Below are positions 24,682 through 33,335 of a DNA stretch of 64,000 nucleotides, piece after piece. Source of the DNA: Candidatus Roseilinea sp. Lineage in GTDB: Bacteria; Chloroflexota; Anaerolineae; J036; Brachytrichaceae. The stretch lies in assembly GCA_025998955.1 (NCBI GenBank), contig AP024676.1, forward strand, positions 4,154,001 through 4,218,000, given 5' to 3'. How positions within the stretch are numbered: the stretch's first letter is position 1; each line of letters opens with the position of its first letter. The notes below the pieces were generated by a model. That model saw only the letters and a program-made list of their open reading frames with translations. It was not told the DNA's origin and searched no databases. A program made the translations under genes and the position numbers.

Positions 24682-25293
24682 ATGTCCAAGTTCTACGTGG
24701 TGTGGAAGGGTCGCGCGCCGGGGGTGTATGACACCTGGTCGGAAGCGCGAGCACAGGTAGAGGGCTTCGCCGGCGCGCGCTACCAATCCTTCCCCAATCG
24801 TGCCCAGGCCGAAGCCGCGTTTGGAGCCGGCGATATTATGCGTGGTGAGCGGGCTGTGCCGCCGTCTCGACTCGACCAACTACCGGCCAAAGTGCGCACA
24901 GGCTACGCGGTGGATGCCGCGTGGAACGCGCGCTCGAAGGTGATGTCGTATCGCGGCGTCGAGATCGCCACCGGCAAAGAGATCTTCCGTGACGGGCCGT
25001 TCGAGGACGCAACGAACAACGTCGGCGAGTTCCTCGCCGTTGTGCATGCGCTGGCCTGGCTGAAGGAGCGCGACAGCCGCGCGCCGATCTACACCGACTC
25101 GAACAATGCCATCTTGTGGGTTGCGCAAGGCCGCTGCCAGACAACGCTGACGCGCACCCCACGCAATGGGACGCTGTTCGAGCGCATTGCGCAGGCCGAG
25201 CGCTGGCTGGATGAGCACGAGTATTGCAACGCCGTGCTGAAGTGGCGCACGCACGAGTGGGGCGAGAATCCGGCCGATTTCGGCAGGAAGTGA
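24682..25293 (+). CDS. rnhA: Ribonuclease HI with N-terminal viroplasmin-like domain
   Basis: The 203-residue protein begins with a viroplasmin-type RNA:DNA hybrid-binding domain (KFYVVWKGRAPGVYDTWSEA ... FAGARYQSF). The RNase H fold follows, with its acidic residues in YAVDAAWN, NVGEFLAVVHAL, YTDSNNAILWV and GENPADFGRK. It resembles the Bacillus halodurans type of RNase HI, which removes RNA from RNA-DNA hybrids. An upstream in-frame ATG (24592) would translate the heptamer patch, so I take the ATG at 24682. Confidence 0.9.
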   Translation: MSKFYVVWKGRAPGVYDTWSEARAQVEGFAGARYQSFPNRAQAEAAFGAGDIMRGERAVPPSRLDQLPAKVRTGYAVDAAWNARSKVMSYRGVEIATGKEIFRDGPFEDATNNVGEFLAVVHALAWLKERDSRAPIYTDSNNAILWVAQGRCQTTLTRTPRNGTLFERIAQAERWLDEHEYCNAVLKWRTHEWGENPADFGRK

Positions 25294-25297
25294 AACG

Positions 25298-26554
25298 ATG
25301 TTCAACCTCTCCGCCATCCGCAACGAATTCCCGGCGCTGGCGCGCGAGCACAATGGCCGGCCGCTGATTTTCTTCGACGCACCCGGCGGCACTCAGGTCA
25401 CGCGCCGCTGCCTGGACTATATGGTCGAATACCTCACGCGCCACAACGCCAATACTCACGGCGCGTTCGTCACCGCGCAGGAGAGCGACGAGATTATCGA
25501 AGCGGCGCACGAGGCGGCTGCCGACCTGCTCAACGCCGAGCGCAAAGAGGAGATCATCTTCGGCCAAAACATGACCAGTCTGACCTTCGCGCTGAGCCGC
25601 AGCATCGGCCGCACGCTGCGCGAGGGCGACGAGATCATCCTCACCCGGCTGGACCACGACGCCAACTTCTCGCCTTGGCGGTTGATGGCCGAGGAACGCG
25701 GCGTTCGCGTGCACGTGGTGGACATCCATCCCGAAGATTGCACGTTGGTCATGGAGGACTTCGCGCGCTACTTGAACGCGCGCACCCGGCTGGTCGCCGT
25801 CGGCTACGTCAGCAACGCCGTCGGCACGCTCAACCCCGTCAAGCAGATCGCCGAGATGGCGCACGCCGCCGGCGCGATGGTCTTCGTGGATGCCGTCGCC
25901 GCCGCGCCGCACCTGCCGATGGACGTGCGCGACCTGGACGCCGACTTCCTGGCCTGCTCGACCTACAAGTTCTGGGGGCCGCACCAGGGCATCCTCTACG
26001 GCAAATATGACCTGCTCGACCGGCTGCCGGCCTACAAGGTGCACCCGGCCGGCGCCCGGCCGCCCCACAAGTTCGAGACCGGCACGCAGAGCCATGAAAA
26101 CCAGGCCGGATTGCTGGGCGTGATCGAATATCTGGAATGGCTGGCGACGCAAGCCGACGTTGCGCCACAATCAGACACGAGCCTGCGCAGTCCCCGCGCC
26201 GTCGCGATCCATCGCGCCATGCGCGCCGTGCAAATGTACGAGGCCGAGCTGATCGGCGACCTGATCGAGCGCGTGACGGCGATTCCCGGCGTGCGCTTCT
26301 TCGGCATCCGCGAGCGTGCGCGCATGAATCAGCGCGTTCCTACCATCGCAATCCGCTACAAGGACGAGCACCCGCGCGCGACCGCCGAGCGGCTGGCCCA
26401 GCACGGCATCTGTGTGTGGGACGGCAACTACTACGCCATCAACCTAACGGAGCGGCTGGGCGTCGAGGCGAGCGGCGGCATGGTGCGCATCGGCCTCACA
26501 CACTACAACACGCGCGAAGAGGTTAACCGGCTGCTCGATGTGCTCGAAGCGTGA
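25298..26554 (+). CDS. Class V aminotransferase, cysteine desulfurase-like (VC1184-type)
   Basis: The 418-residue protein is a fold-type I PLP enzyme. IFFDAPGGTQVTRRCLDYM and TRHNANTHGAF are at the N-terminus, LDHDANFSPW in the middle, and the PLP lysine is in CSTYKFWGPHQG near residue 224. The catalytic cysteine loop of genuine NifS/SufS proteins is not recognisable; this subgroup (like VC1184) is described as cysteine-desulfurase-like, and its true substrate is unknown. It starts four bases after the RNase HI stop and overlaps the next start by four bases (GTGA), so the three genes form an operon. Confidence 0.85.
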   Translation: MFNLSAIRNEFPALAREHNGRPLIFFDAPGGTQVTRRCLDYMVEYLTRHNANTHGAFVTAQESDEIIEAAHEAAADLLNAERKEEIIFGQNMTSLTFALSRSIGRTLREGDEIILTRLDHDANFSPWRLMAEERGVRVHVVDIHPEDCTLVMEDFARYLNARTRLVAVGYVSNAVGTLNPVKQIAEMAHAAGAMVFVDAVAAAPHLPMDVRDLDADFLACSTYKFWGPHQGILYGKYDLLDRLPAYKVHPAGARPPHKFETGTQSHENQAGLLGVIEYLEWLATQADVAPQSDTSLRSPRAVAIHRAMRAVQMYEAELIGDLIERVTAIPGVRFFGIRERARMNQRVPTIAIRYKDEHPRATAERLAQHGICVWDGNYYAINLTERLGVEASGGMVRIGLTHYNTREEVNRLLDVLEA

Positions 26555-29472
26555 GCTTAGCTGAACCGACACGGGGACACGGGGACAAGGAGACAAGACG
26601 CCGCTATCGTCTCCTTGTCGCCTTGTCGCCTTGTCTCCTGGTCCTGCTCGTTCTTGCCGCTACGTGGAAGCTCACGCTAGGCGACCGGATCATCGCGCGG
26701 GGCGATCTGCTGCTCTATTTCTATCCCCTGCGCGATTACGCCTCGCAGGCCATTCGCGAGGGACGGCTGCCTTTGTGGAACCCATACACGTTTATGGGCG
26801 CGCCGTTCCTGGCCAACTCGCAGGTCGGCTTCTTTTACCCGTTCAACGTCCTCACGGCCTGGTTGCCGGTGGAGCGCGCCGTGTCATGGAACATTGCGCT
26901 GCACTTGATCATCGCAACGCTCGGCACCTATGCCCTCGCGCGCCGTGGATTTGCGTTCAGCCGAGTGGCAGCACTTGCCAGCGCGGTAGCGTTCGGCCTG
27001 GGCGGCTACCTCGGCGCGCAGGTGGAACACCTGAACCAGCTTCAGGCGTTGGCGTGGCTGCCGGTCGGCGCGCTGTTAGTCATCGGGACAGCGGGGCAGG
27101 CTGCCCGAATCAATCAAGTGAGTCAGGTCAATCAAGTCGGTCAGGTCGGGAATGGGGCAGGGCTGGCGCTGGTGATTGCGTTGCAAATCCTGGCCGGCCA
27201 CATGCAATCGCTCTACATCAGCCTGGTGACGCTGGGGCTGATCGCGCTCATCTTGACGATTGCCGGGCTGTGGCGTAGCCGGCCGCTCAATGTGGAGGCG
27301 ACGTCCCGTGCTGCAACGCCACTACTCGTTGTCATTGCGGCGGCCATCCTTGCTGCCGCGATCTGCGGCGTCCAGTTGCTGCCTACGCTCGAACTCTCGC
27401 GCGAGTCGGCACGCGCCGGCGGCTTGCCCTTCAACGAGGCGGCGTCGTTCTCCTGGCGGCCATGGGTGATTGCGCGGGCGCTCATGCCAACCTACGGCGA
27501 TCCGCTGTTTGCAGAGTATGTCGCCTACCTCGGTGCGAGCGGGCTGGCGTTGGCGTTACTCGGTGGATTAGGGATTAGAGATTGGAGATTAGGGGTGCAA
27601 GCTCGTGAAGAGGCTCAATCTCCGATCTCTAATCTCCTTCCTTTGATTCTCGTCGTGATCGGCTTCGTGCTGGCGTTGGGTGTGGCCACGCCGCTGTTCG
27701 GCATCCTGTATCGCTTCATTCCCGGCTTCAACCTGTTCCGCGCGCAGGCGCGCTGGCTGATCGTGTTCGCGCTAGGCGCGGCGCTCCTCGTCGGCCTGGG
27801 CGTGCAGCGTTTACAGCACGGCCTGAGCACGACGCAGGCGCGCAGTTGGTTCATCGCCTGGCTTGCGCTGATCGGCCTGTGGATTGCCGGCTTGCTCATC
27901 GGCGCGCGTCTCTCGCCGGAGCCGGAGTACCGCGCGCTGCCTGATCGCAACGTGATGATGGGCTGGATCGTGGCGCTGGGAACGGTGACGGTGTGGGTCG
28001 CGTGTGCATGGAGATTGGAGATAGGAGATTGGAGATTGAATCGCAATCTCCAGTCTCTAATCCCCAACCTCTTCTTTCTCATCCTCGCGCTCGAACTGCT
28101 GGCCGCCTCGCAATTCCAACCCTACGCGCGTGCAGCCGACCGGCAGGCGCTCACCTCTCTGCGGCCGGCGACGGCGCACTTGCTGGCCGAGGCCGAAGCA
28201 GGGACGATGCGCACCGGCCGCATCCTGGCGCTGTCCTCGCTCTTCTTCGATCCCGGCGACAAGGTCGAACAAGAGCTGCTCTTCGGCGCGTCGCTCAGCG
28301 CGGACGAAATCTATGACCGGCTGATTGCTGCCAAGCACAAGGAGATCATGTCGCCCAACCTATCGTTGTATTACCGGCTGCCCGGCGTGGACGGCTATGA
28401 CGGCGGGCTATTGCCGACGCGACGCTACGCCGAGTTCGTGCGTCAGTTTGCGACGGCACCCGCCGGCACGATAGACGGCCGGCTGCGTGAGTGGTTGACC
28501 GGCCCACCGGCCAACCACTGGCTGGAGCAGATGGCCGTGCGCTACCTCATCGCCGACAAGACGCAGGATGTCTTTCTCGATGGCGTGTATTACGACCTGC
28601 TGTTCGGCACGCAGATCACCCCGATCACTGCCGGCATCCCGCTGCGCCCCTTTCCGTCCACGGCGCTGGGGCTGGTGCTGAGCGCCGAAAACGCGCAAGC
28701 CGGCGAAGCCATCGCAACGGCGGAAGTGCGTTTCAGCAGCGGCGAGATACAGACCTTCGAGATTCGCGCCGGCGAGCCGCGCACGCCTTACTTCGGCGTG
28801 CGCCTGCGATGGGAGAGGCGAAAGACGCCGCTTGTCATCTCTCTGCGAAGCCTCCAAAGCGCCGACGATGCGCGCATCACGCTGCGCGGCATGACCGGCA
28901 TTGATGAGACCGATGGGACGTTTCACTTGCAGATGGTGACGGGCGATCACGATATGCGTCTGGTTCACTCCGGCGACGTGAAGATCTACGAGAACCTGCG
29001 GCGCGCGCCGCGCGTCGCGTTGCAAAGTGGGCAGAGTGCGCCGATTGGCATCGAGCACGTCGGTGGGGAGATCGTTGAAGAGCGGCCCGAGTTCGTGCGC
29101 ATTCGTTTCCCCGAGCCGACGCCAAAAAGTTTGCCGTACCGCCTCATCCTGCGCGACGCGTGCTTCCCCGGCTGGGTCGCCCGCGTGGACGGCGTCGAGA
29201 TGCCGATCGCGTGTGCCGACGTACTCTTCCGCGCTATTCCCCTGCCCGCCGGCGCGCGCGAGGTGACGTTTCGCTACGAGCCGCAGAGCATTCGTATTGG
29301 TCTGATCATCACAATCGTTGGAGGGATGCTCTGGTTGACGTTCGTCGCGTTGGCAGGGCGTCACTTCTTCATGCGCGGGTCGAGCGCGTCGCGCAATCCA
29401 TCGCCCAGGAAGGTAAATGAAATCACCAGCACCGAGACGACGATGGCGACCGAGAGTAGAAAGCCCGGCTGA
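26551..29472 (+). CDS. YfhO-family multi-pass membrane protein
   Basis: The 973-residue protein resembles bacterial YfhO-type membrane proteins, which are thought to belong to the GT-C glycosyltransferase superfamily. GRLPLWNPYTFMGAPFLANSQ and FYPFNVLTAWLPVERAV are the family's extracytoplasmic hallmark. About a dozen helices follow and then a long beta-rich C-terminal domain. Its role is probably surface glycan modification. Three repeat patches are read in frame: 26571-26640 forms part of the first membrane helix, and 27565-27633 and 28010-28065 lie between helices. The last 37 codons run into the opposite-strand permease gene, which suggests the original stop was lost. GTG start overlaps the previous stop. 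Confidence 0.82.
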   Translation: MSLAEPTRGHGDKETRRRYRLLVALSPCLLVLLVLAATWKLTLGDRIIARGDLLLYFYPLRDYASQAIREGRLPLWNPYTFMGAPFLANSQVGFFYPFNVLTAWLPVERAVSWNIALHLIIATLGTYALARRGFAFSRVAALASAVAFGLGGYLGAQVEHLNQLQALAWLPVGALLVIGTAGQAARINQVSQVNQVGQVGNGAGLALVIALQILAGHMQSLYISLVTLGLIALILTIAGLWRSRPLNVEATSRAATPLLVVIAAAILAAAICGVQLLPTLELSRESARAGGLPFNEAASFSWRPWVIARALMPTYGDPLFAEYVAYLGASGLALALLGGLGIRDWRLGVQAREEAQSPISNLLPLILVVIGFVLALGVATPLFGILYRFIPGFNLFRAQARWLIVFALGAALLVGLGVQRLQHGLSTTQARSWFIAWLALIGLWIAGLLIGARLSPEPEYRALPDRNVMMGWIVALGTVTVWVACAWRLEIGDWRLNRNLQSLIPNLFFLILALELLAASQFQPYARAADRQALTSLRPATAHLLAEAEAGTMRTGRILALSSLFFDPGDKVEQELLFGASLSADEIYDRLIAAKHKEIMSPNLSLYYRLPGVDGYDGGLLPTRRYAEFVRQFATAPAGTIDGRLREWLTGPPANHWLEQMAVRYLIADKTQDVFLDGVYYDLLFGTQITPITAGIPLRPFPSTALGLVLSAENAQAGEAIATAEVRFSSGEIQTFEIRAGEPRTPYFGVRLRWERRKTPLVISLRSLQSADDARITLRGMTGIDETDGTFHLQMVTGDHDMRLVHSGDVKIYENLRRAPRVALQSGQSAPIGIEHVGGEIVEERPEFVRIRFPEPTPKSLPYRLILRDACFPGWVARVDGVEMPIACADVLFRAIPLPAGAREVTFRYEPQSIRIGLIITIVGGMLWLTFVALAGRHFFMRGSSASRNPSPRKVNEITSTETTMATESRKPG
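26571..26640. repeat. Inverted period-7 repeat patch encoding part of a membrane helix
   Basis: The left arm is ACACGGG, GACACGG, GGACAAG, GAGACAA; the right arm repeats TTGTCGCC and TTGTCTCC. The right arm is translated as LLVALSPCLLV, which starts the first transmembrane helix of the YfhO-like protein. Confidence 0.8.
27112..27152. repeat. Period-9 repeat patch inside the YfhO-like gene
   Basis: Units TCAATCAAG, TGAGTCAGG, TCAATCAAG, TCGGTCAGG and TCGGG alternate in register and are translated as the triad series NQV-SQV-NQV-GQV. Confidence 0.75.
27565..27633. repeat. Inverted period-7 repeat patch inside the YfhO-like gene
   Basis: GGATTAG, GGATTAG, AGATTGG, AGATTAG are followed after a 24-base spacer by ATCTCCG, ATCTCTA, ATCTCC. 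The arms are complementary. The patch is read in frame. Confidence 0.85.
28010..28065. repeat. Inverted period-7 repeat patch inside the YfhO-like gene
   Basis: GGAGATT, GGAGATA, GGAGATT, GGAGATT, GAATCGC, AATCTCC, AGTCTCT, AATCCCC run without a break in phase. The right half can pair with the left half. Read in frame as WRLEIGDWRLNRNLQSLIPN. Confidence 0.9.
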
Positions 29473-30347
29473 CTGCCGATGATCGAGTAGGCGTCGAGGA
29501 AGAGCCGTCCCCAACTGGTGATGAAGAAGTCGTTGGGATTGAGTGAGGGTCGCAAGCCCAAGCCGATGTAGCCCAGGATCGCTTCGGCGATGATGAAGCG
29601 CGGGATAGCAAAGGCAATCCACACTACCAGCACACCAACGCTATTCGGTAGGATATGGCGCGCGATGATGTGCGCGCGCGACGCACCGAGGCTCTGCGCC
29701 GCCTCGACGAAAGCCAGGTTCTTCAGCGCAAGCGCCGAGCCGCGCATCAAGCGCGCTAATCCCGACCATGATACCGCTGCCAACGCCAACAGGAACAAGG
29801 GCACACCGTTGGCCGCTTTGCCAAGCGACGTGTCGCCCAGCGTCACCATCACCAGAATCAGCAGTAGTTCGGTGGGTATGGCGTAGAAGATGTCGGTGAT
29901 GCGCATTAACAGGTTGTCGGCGCTGCCGCCCAAGTAGCCGGAGACGAAACCGAGCGTCGCCCCGATCAGCACGACGATCGTCACCGGCAACACGCCGGCG
30001 ACGATGGACGTGCGTGTGCCGTACAGGATACGGCTGAGCACATCGCGCCCCTGCTGGTCGGTGCCGAGTGGGAAGCTCGGATCGAACGCTTTGCCAGCCG
30101 GAGATTCGGATTGCCAGAAGGGTGGTAAGAAAGCTTTGGACGCGCCGTAGTCCTTGATCGGGTTGTGAGGTGCGAGCGATGAAGCAAAGATCGCCAATGT
30201 GATATAGATCACCACGAGCACGCCGCCGACCACCGCAGCACGGTTGCGGCGCAGACGCCGCCAGGCCAGTGTCCATTGCCCTTGCGACGGTATGGCCGGC
30301 GCGGCAGACGACGCGGCGCGAGGCAGAGAGGTAGTTGCCTGGGCCAT
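29361..30347 (-). CDS. Peptide-type ABC transporter permease (DppC/OppC family)
   Basis: The 328-residue protein has an Ala-rich N-terminus, then WRRLRRNRAAVVGGVLVVIYI for the first helix, FPLGTDQQGRDVLSRILYGTR for the typical DppC extracytoplasmic motif, and the EAA loop EAAQSLGASRAHIIARHILPN around residue 225. It forms the channel with the DppB-type protein encoded upstream (4-base spacing). The last 112 bases overlap the end of the convergent YfhO-like gene. The ATPase subunits are not encoded nearby. Confidence 0.92.
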   Translation of the reverse strand: MAQATTSLPRAASSAAPAIPSQGQWTLAWRRLRRNRAAVVGGVLVVIYITLAIFASSLAPHNPIKDYGASKAFLPPFWQSESPAGKAFDPSFPLGTDQQGRDVLSRILYGTRTSIVAGVLPVTIVVLIGATLGFVSGYLGGSADNLLMRITDIFYAIPTELLLILVMVTLGDTSLGKAANGVPLFLLALAAVSWSGLARLMRGSALALKNLAFVEAAQSLGASRAHIIARHILPNSVGVLVVWIAFAIPRFIIAEAILGYIGLGLRPSLNPNDFFITSWGRLFLDAYSIIGSQPGFLLSVAIVVSVLVISFTFLGDGLRDALDPRMKK

Positions 30348-30350
30348 GCG

Positions 30351-31346
30351 TCACTCCACACGAATGCGCGGATCTACCACGCCGTAGAGGATATCCACGC
30401 TCAGGTTGCCTAGCAGAATCAATATCACGTAGAACAGCGTCGTGCCCATGATCATCGAGTAATCACGGTTGCCGATGGACTGGATGAAATCGCGCCCGAC
30501 GCCCGGCACGCCGAAGATGTTCTCAATGACAATCGAACCGGTGAGCAACCCCGCGACCGCCGGACCCAGCGTGGTGATGACCGGGATGAGCGCGTTGCGC
30601 AGCATGTGCTTCCAAATCACCGCCTGCTCTACCAGGCCCTTCGCGCGCGCGGTGCGCACGTAATCCTGGCGCATCACGTCGAGCATGGTCGAGCGCATCA
30701 GCCGTGCCGTCTGCGCCATTGTGCCGAAGCCGAACACGATGGCCGGGATGATGAACGGGGCGATGCCCGCCCAGGACTTTTGCACCACCGGCATCAGCTT
30801 CAGCCCCACGGCGAAGATGAGAATAGAGAAGAACGCAACCACGAAACTAGGCACGGCGATCCCGATGTTCGTGATGAATGTGAGCGCGTAGTCAATCCAC
30901 GAGTTTTGCCGGAGCGCCGAGAACACGCCGGCGGGGATACCGACGACTAAAGCGAATGCCAATGCCAAAACGGCCAGGCGCAGGGTGTGGCCGAACTTCG
31001 AGTCGAAGAAACTCTTCTCGGGCGGCGGTTGGAACAGAATTTGCTGCACCGTCTTGCCACGCTGGCGATACGATGGACCGAGGTTACCGCATACCGCGCC
31101 GCACACAAACTGGCCCTCATCATCGAAGTCGCCGATGAGGTAACCGATGAACTGCCGCCAGGCCGGCTTGTCCAGGCCATACTGACGCGCCAACAGCTCT
31201 TGTGTGCGCGGATCTACTTGCTTCGATTCGGGGTCGCGATCCCACGGGCCGCCGGGCGCCGCTTTCATCAACACGAACGTGATGAGCGCGACGACGAACA
31301 ACACCGGGATGAACCAGAGAAAGCGCCGTGCCAGAAAGGTCGTCAT
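30351..31346 (-). CDS. Peptide-type ABC transporter permease (DppB/OppB family)
   Basis: The 331-residue protein starts with ARRFLWFIPVLFVVALITF, the classical DppB/OppB first helix, and contains APGGPWD and the EAA-loop equivalent DYVRTARAKGLVEQAVIWKH near residue 225. GLLTGSIVIENIFGVPGVGR is the C-terminal hallmark. A long extracytoplasmic insertion (about residues 50-110, FVCGAVCGNLGPSYRQRGKT) holds two cysteines that may form a disulfide. The gene is separated from the binding protein gene by a 17-bp hairpin. Confidence 0.93.
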   Translation of the reverse strand: MTTFLARRFLWFIPVLFVVALITFVLMKAAPGGPWDRDPESKQVDPRTQELLARQYGLDKPAWRQFIGYLIGDFDDEGQFVCGAVCGNLGPSYRQRGKTVQQILFQPPPEKSFFDSKFGHTLRLAVLALAFALVVGIPAGVFSALRQNSWIDYALTFITNIGIAVPSFVVAFFSILIFAVGLKLMPVVQKSWAGIAPFIIPAIVFGFGTMAQTARLMRSTMLDVMRQDYVRTARAKGLVEQAVIWKHMLRNALIPVITTLGPAVAGLLTGSIVIENIFGVPGVGRDFIQSIGNRDYSMIMGTTLFYVILILLGNLSVDILYGVVDPRIRVE

Positions 31347-31358
31347 GTCCAGAGGTAA

Positions 31359-31397
31359 ACAGAAACCAGGTTTCTATATGAGAAACCTGGTTTCTGT
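31359..31397 (-). terminator. Intercistronic 17-bp hairpin between binding protein and permease genes
   Basis: A perfect stem ACAGAAACCAGGTTTCT / AGAAACCTGGTTTCTGT with a 5-base loop (ATATG or CATAT). On the minus strand it lies 20 bases after the binding-protein stop and 12 bases before the permease start, with no U tract. It is likely to protect the upstream mRNA or attenuate the downstream genes and so raise the binding protein above the permeases. Confidence 0.65.
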
Positions 31398-31417
31398 CGC
31401 CACGACGCGCCCAGCCC

Positions 31418-33229
31418 TTAGTTCGGCAGCATGGACACGTCAATGTCAATCGTCGCGGGCACGGTCGAACCCGGCCAGTCGGCGTCTTGCGAAGTGGTGA
31501 CGATGCCTTTCACCCATGGCTTGACCATGTAGGCGTTGACGTTGTTCCAGAAGAAGGCTACTGGGTTGGCATCCACCAGGCGGTCCTGAGCCTTCTGATA
31601 CAGCTCGGCACGCTTGGCCGGATCGAGTTCGACATCGGCCTGGGCGATCAGCTTGTCGAACTCCTCATCCTTGAAGCCGATGCGATCGGCGAAGGTGGTG
31701 CTGCCCTCGAAGTACACGCTCAACCAGTTCTGTGGGTCGGGGTAGTCGGCGCACCAGCCACCGATGAACATCTGCAGGTCGCTCTCGCGATCCTTCTGCT
31801 TAGCGGTGAAGGCCGTCGGCTCGACCGGCTTCAGCTCCAGCTTGAGCTCGTCGCCGAAGATTTCCTTGAAGCGCGCGCCCAGCCACTCATAGCGCACGCG
31901 GTTGCGCGGCGTGTCACCGAAGGTGAGCACGATCGGCGGCAGATTGGCGACCGAACCATAGGAAGATTCGGTGATGAGCTGCTTGGCCTTCTCAGGATCG
32001 TAGGCGAAGCGCGTCTCGCCCTCCTTGAAGCCAGGGAAGCCCGGCGGAATCCATGTCAGCGCCGGCGAGCCCAGACCTTGCAGCACATCCTTCACCCAGC
32101 GCTCGCGGTCGAGCGCATATGAGAACGCCGCGCGCACCTTGGGGTCGGTGAACGGCTCCTTGAAATTGCGGAACTGCAGCGCAATCGTGCATGAGCCGGG
32201 ATAGATCATCGCCTGCTTGCTCAGCTCCGGATCCGCTATCACTGCTTGATAGTCCTCGGCAGCCAACGCGACAATGTCGAACTCGTCATTCTTGTAGGCC
32301 TGGAAGGCGACGTTCGAGTCGGTGATGTATTGGTATTCGATGCTCACCTTCGGCACATCGCCCCAGTAATTTGGGTTGGGCACGAACACGCCCTTCACGA
32401 AGGGCTCGAGGCTCTTGAGGATGAACGGGCCGTTGCCCGTGTGGAACTTGGAGCTGTTCCACCAGTTCTCGCCGCCTTCCTCGATGTTCTCCTGCTTGGC
32501 CGGATAGGTGACCCACAGGCTCATCACGGTGTGGAAGTAAGGCGCAGGCTTAGACAGCTTCAGTTTCAGCGTCAGGCAGTCCTCCTGCTCATAGTCCTTG
32601 CACGGTTGGCCGGATGAATCGAGTGCCTGCACGCTCTGGCGCACTTGTTCTTCGAACTTCTTCTTGTCCTCATCGGTCTCGGCGCCCTGCCACTCCGGCG
32701 CGCCGGCGATCTCGTTGGTGATCGTGGCATACTCGCCCGCGGTCGCCGGATTGATGTTGCGAATGATCGAATACTCGAAGCGCTTGGCGTTCAGCGGTGT
32801 ACCGTCGCTGTACTTCAGGCCCTTGCGCAGCGTGAAGGTCAGCTCGGTGGCGTCCGCGTTGTATTCCCATTTCTCGGCAGCACCGGGCACGGTCTCCAGC
32901 TTCTCGTTCAGCTTGGTCAGGCCCTCGTAGATCAGCTTGAGGTGGGCGATCTCATTGACGAAAGAGGACTTCTGGGGATCAATGACGTCGGGATACGTGC
33001 CCAGGTTGATGCGCAGCACTTTGGGCTTCTCGGTGGGGACCGGCGTGGCTTCGACTACAACGGTCTTCTCGACCTCGACGACCTTTTCTTTGACGACTTC
33101 CTTGACAACCTCGACGGTCTCTCGAATGACCTGAGGCTGCGCCGGTGCGACGGGCTGGGCGCACGCCGCGAGCAGTATCGAGGCAGCCACCACGACGCCG
33201 CTCATCGTGACAAAGGTTTTGCGACTCAT
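31418..33229 (-). CDS. Peptide-type ABC transporter substrate-binding lipoprotein (family 5, DppA/OppA-like)
   Basis: The 603-residue lipoprotein (lipobox ILLAAC|A) has a charged V/E/K-rich tether and the extracellular family 5 domain. LRINLGTYPDVIDPQKSSF opens the domain, LTFTLRKGLKYSDGTPLNA is the family signature near residue 130, and VRAAFSYALDRERWVKDVL follows. The C-terminal QMFIGGWCADYPDPQNWL is typical of OppA-like proteins. Ligand is probably an oligopeptide. AAGGAG precedes the start, and expression probably exceeds that of the permeases because of the hairpin that follows. Confidence 0.93.
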   Translation of the reverse strand: MSRKTFVTMSGVVVAASILLAACAQPVAPAQPQVIRETVEVVKEVVKEKVVEVEKTVVVEATPVPTEKPKVLRINLGTYPDVIDPQKSSFVNEIAHLKLIYEGLTKLNEKLETVPGAAEKWEYNADATELTFTLRKGLKYSDGTPLNAKRFEYSIIRNINPATAGEYATITNEIAGAPEWQGAETDEDKKKFEEQVRQSVQALDSSGQPCKDYEQEDCLTLKLKLSKPAPYFHTVMSLWVTYPAKQENIEEGGENWWNSSKFHTGNGPFILKSLEPFVKGVFVPNPNYWGDVPKVSIEYQYITDSNVAFQAYKNDEFDIVALAAEDYQAVIADPELSKQAMIYPGSCTIALQFRNFKEPFTDPKVRAAFSYALDRERWVKDVLQGLGSPALTWIPPGFPGFKEGETRFAYDPEKAKQLITESSYGSVANLPPIVLTFGDTPRNRVRYEWLGARFKEIFGDELKLELKPVEPTAFTAKQKDRESDLQMFIGGWCADYPDPQNWLSVYFEGSTTFADRIGFKDEEFDKLIAQADVELDPAKRAELYQKAQDRLVDANPVAFFWNNVNAYMVKPWVKGIVTTSQDADWPGSTVPATIDIDVSMLPN

Positions 33230-33335
33230 AGTCTCTTTCTCCTTGCTACTTGAGGGATGGCTGCGGATAGACTCCGCTCGACCTTGCTCGATTTTAATGC
33301 TAATTTCATTGAGCGCTAAGGTTAAAGTCCGGGCC

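Noticed and set aside
24836-26170. 444-codon minus-strand frame opposite RNase HI and the desulfurase-like gene
   Set aside because: No conserved motif. Both plus-strand genes have intact catalytic residues.
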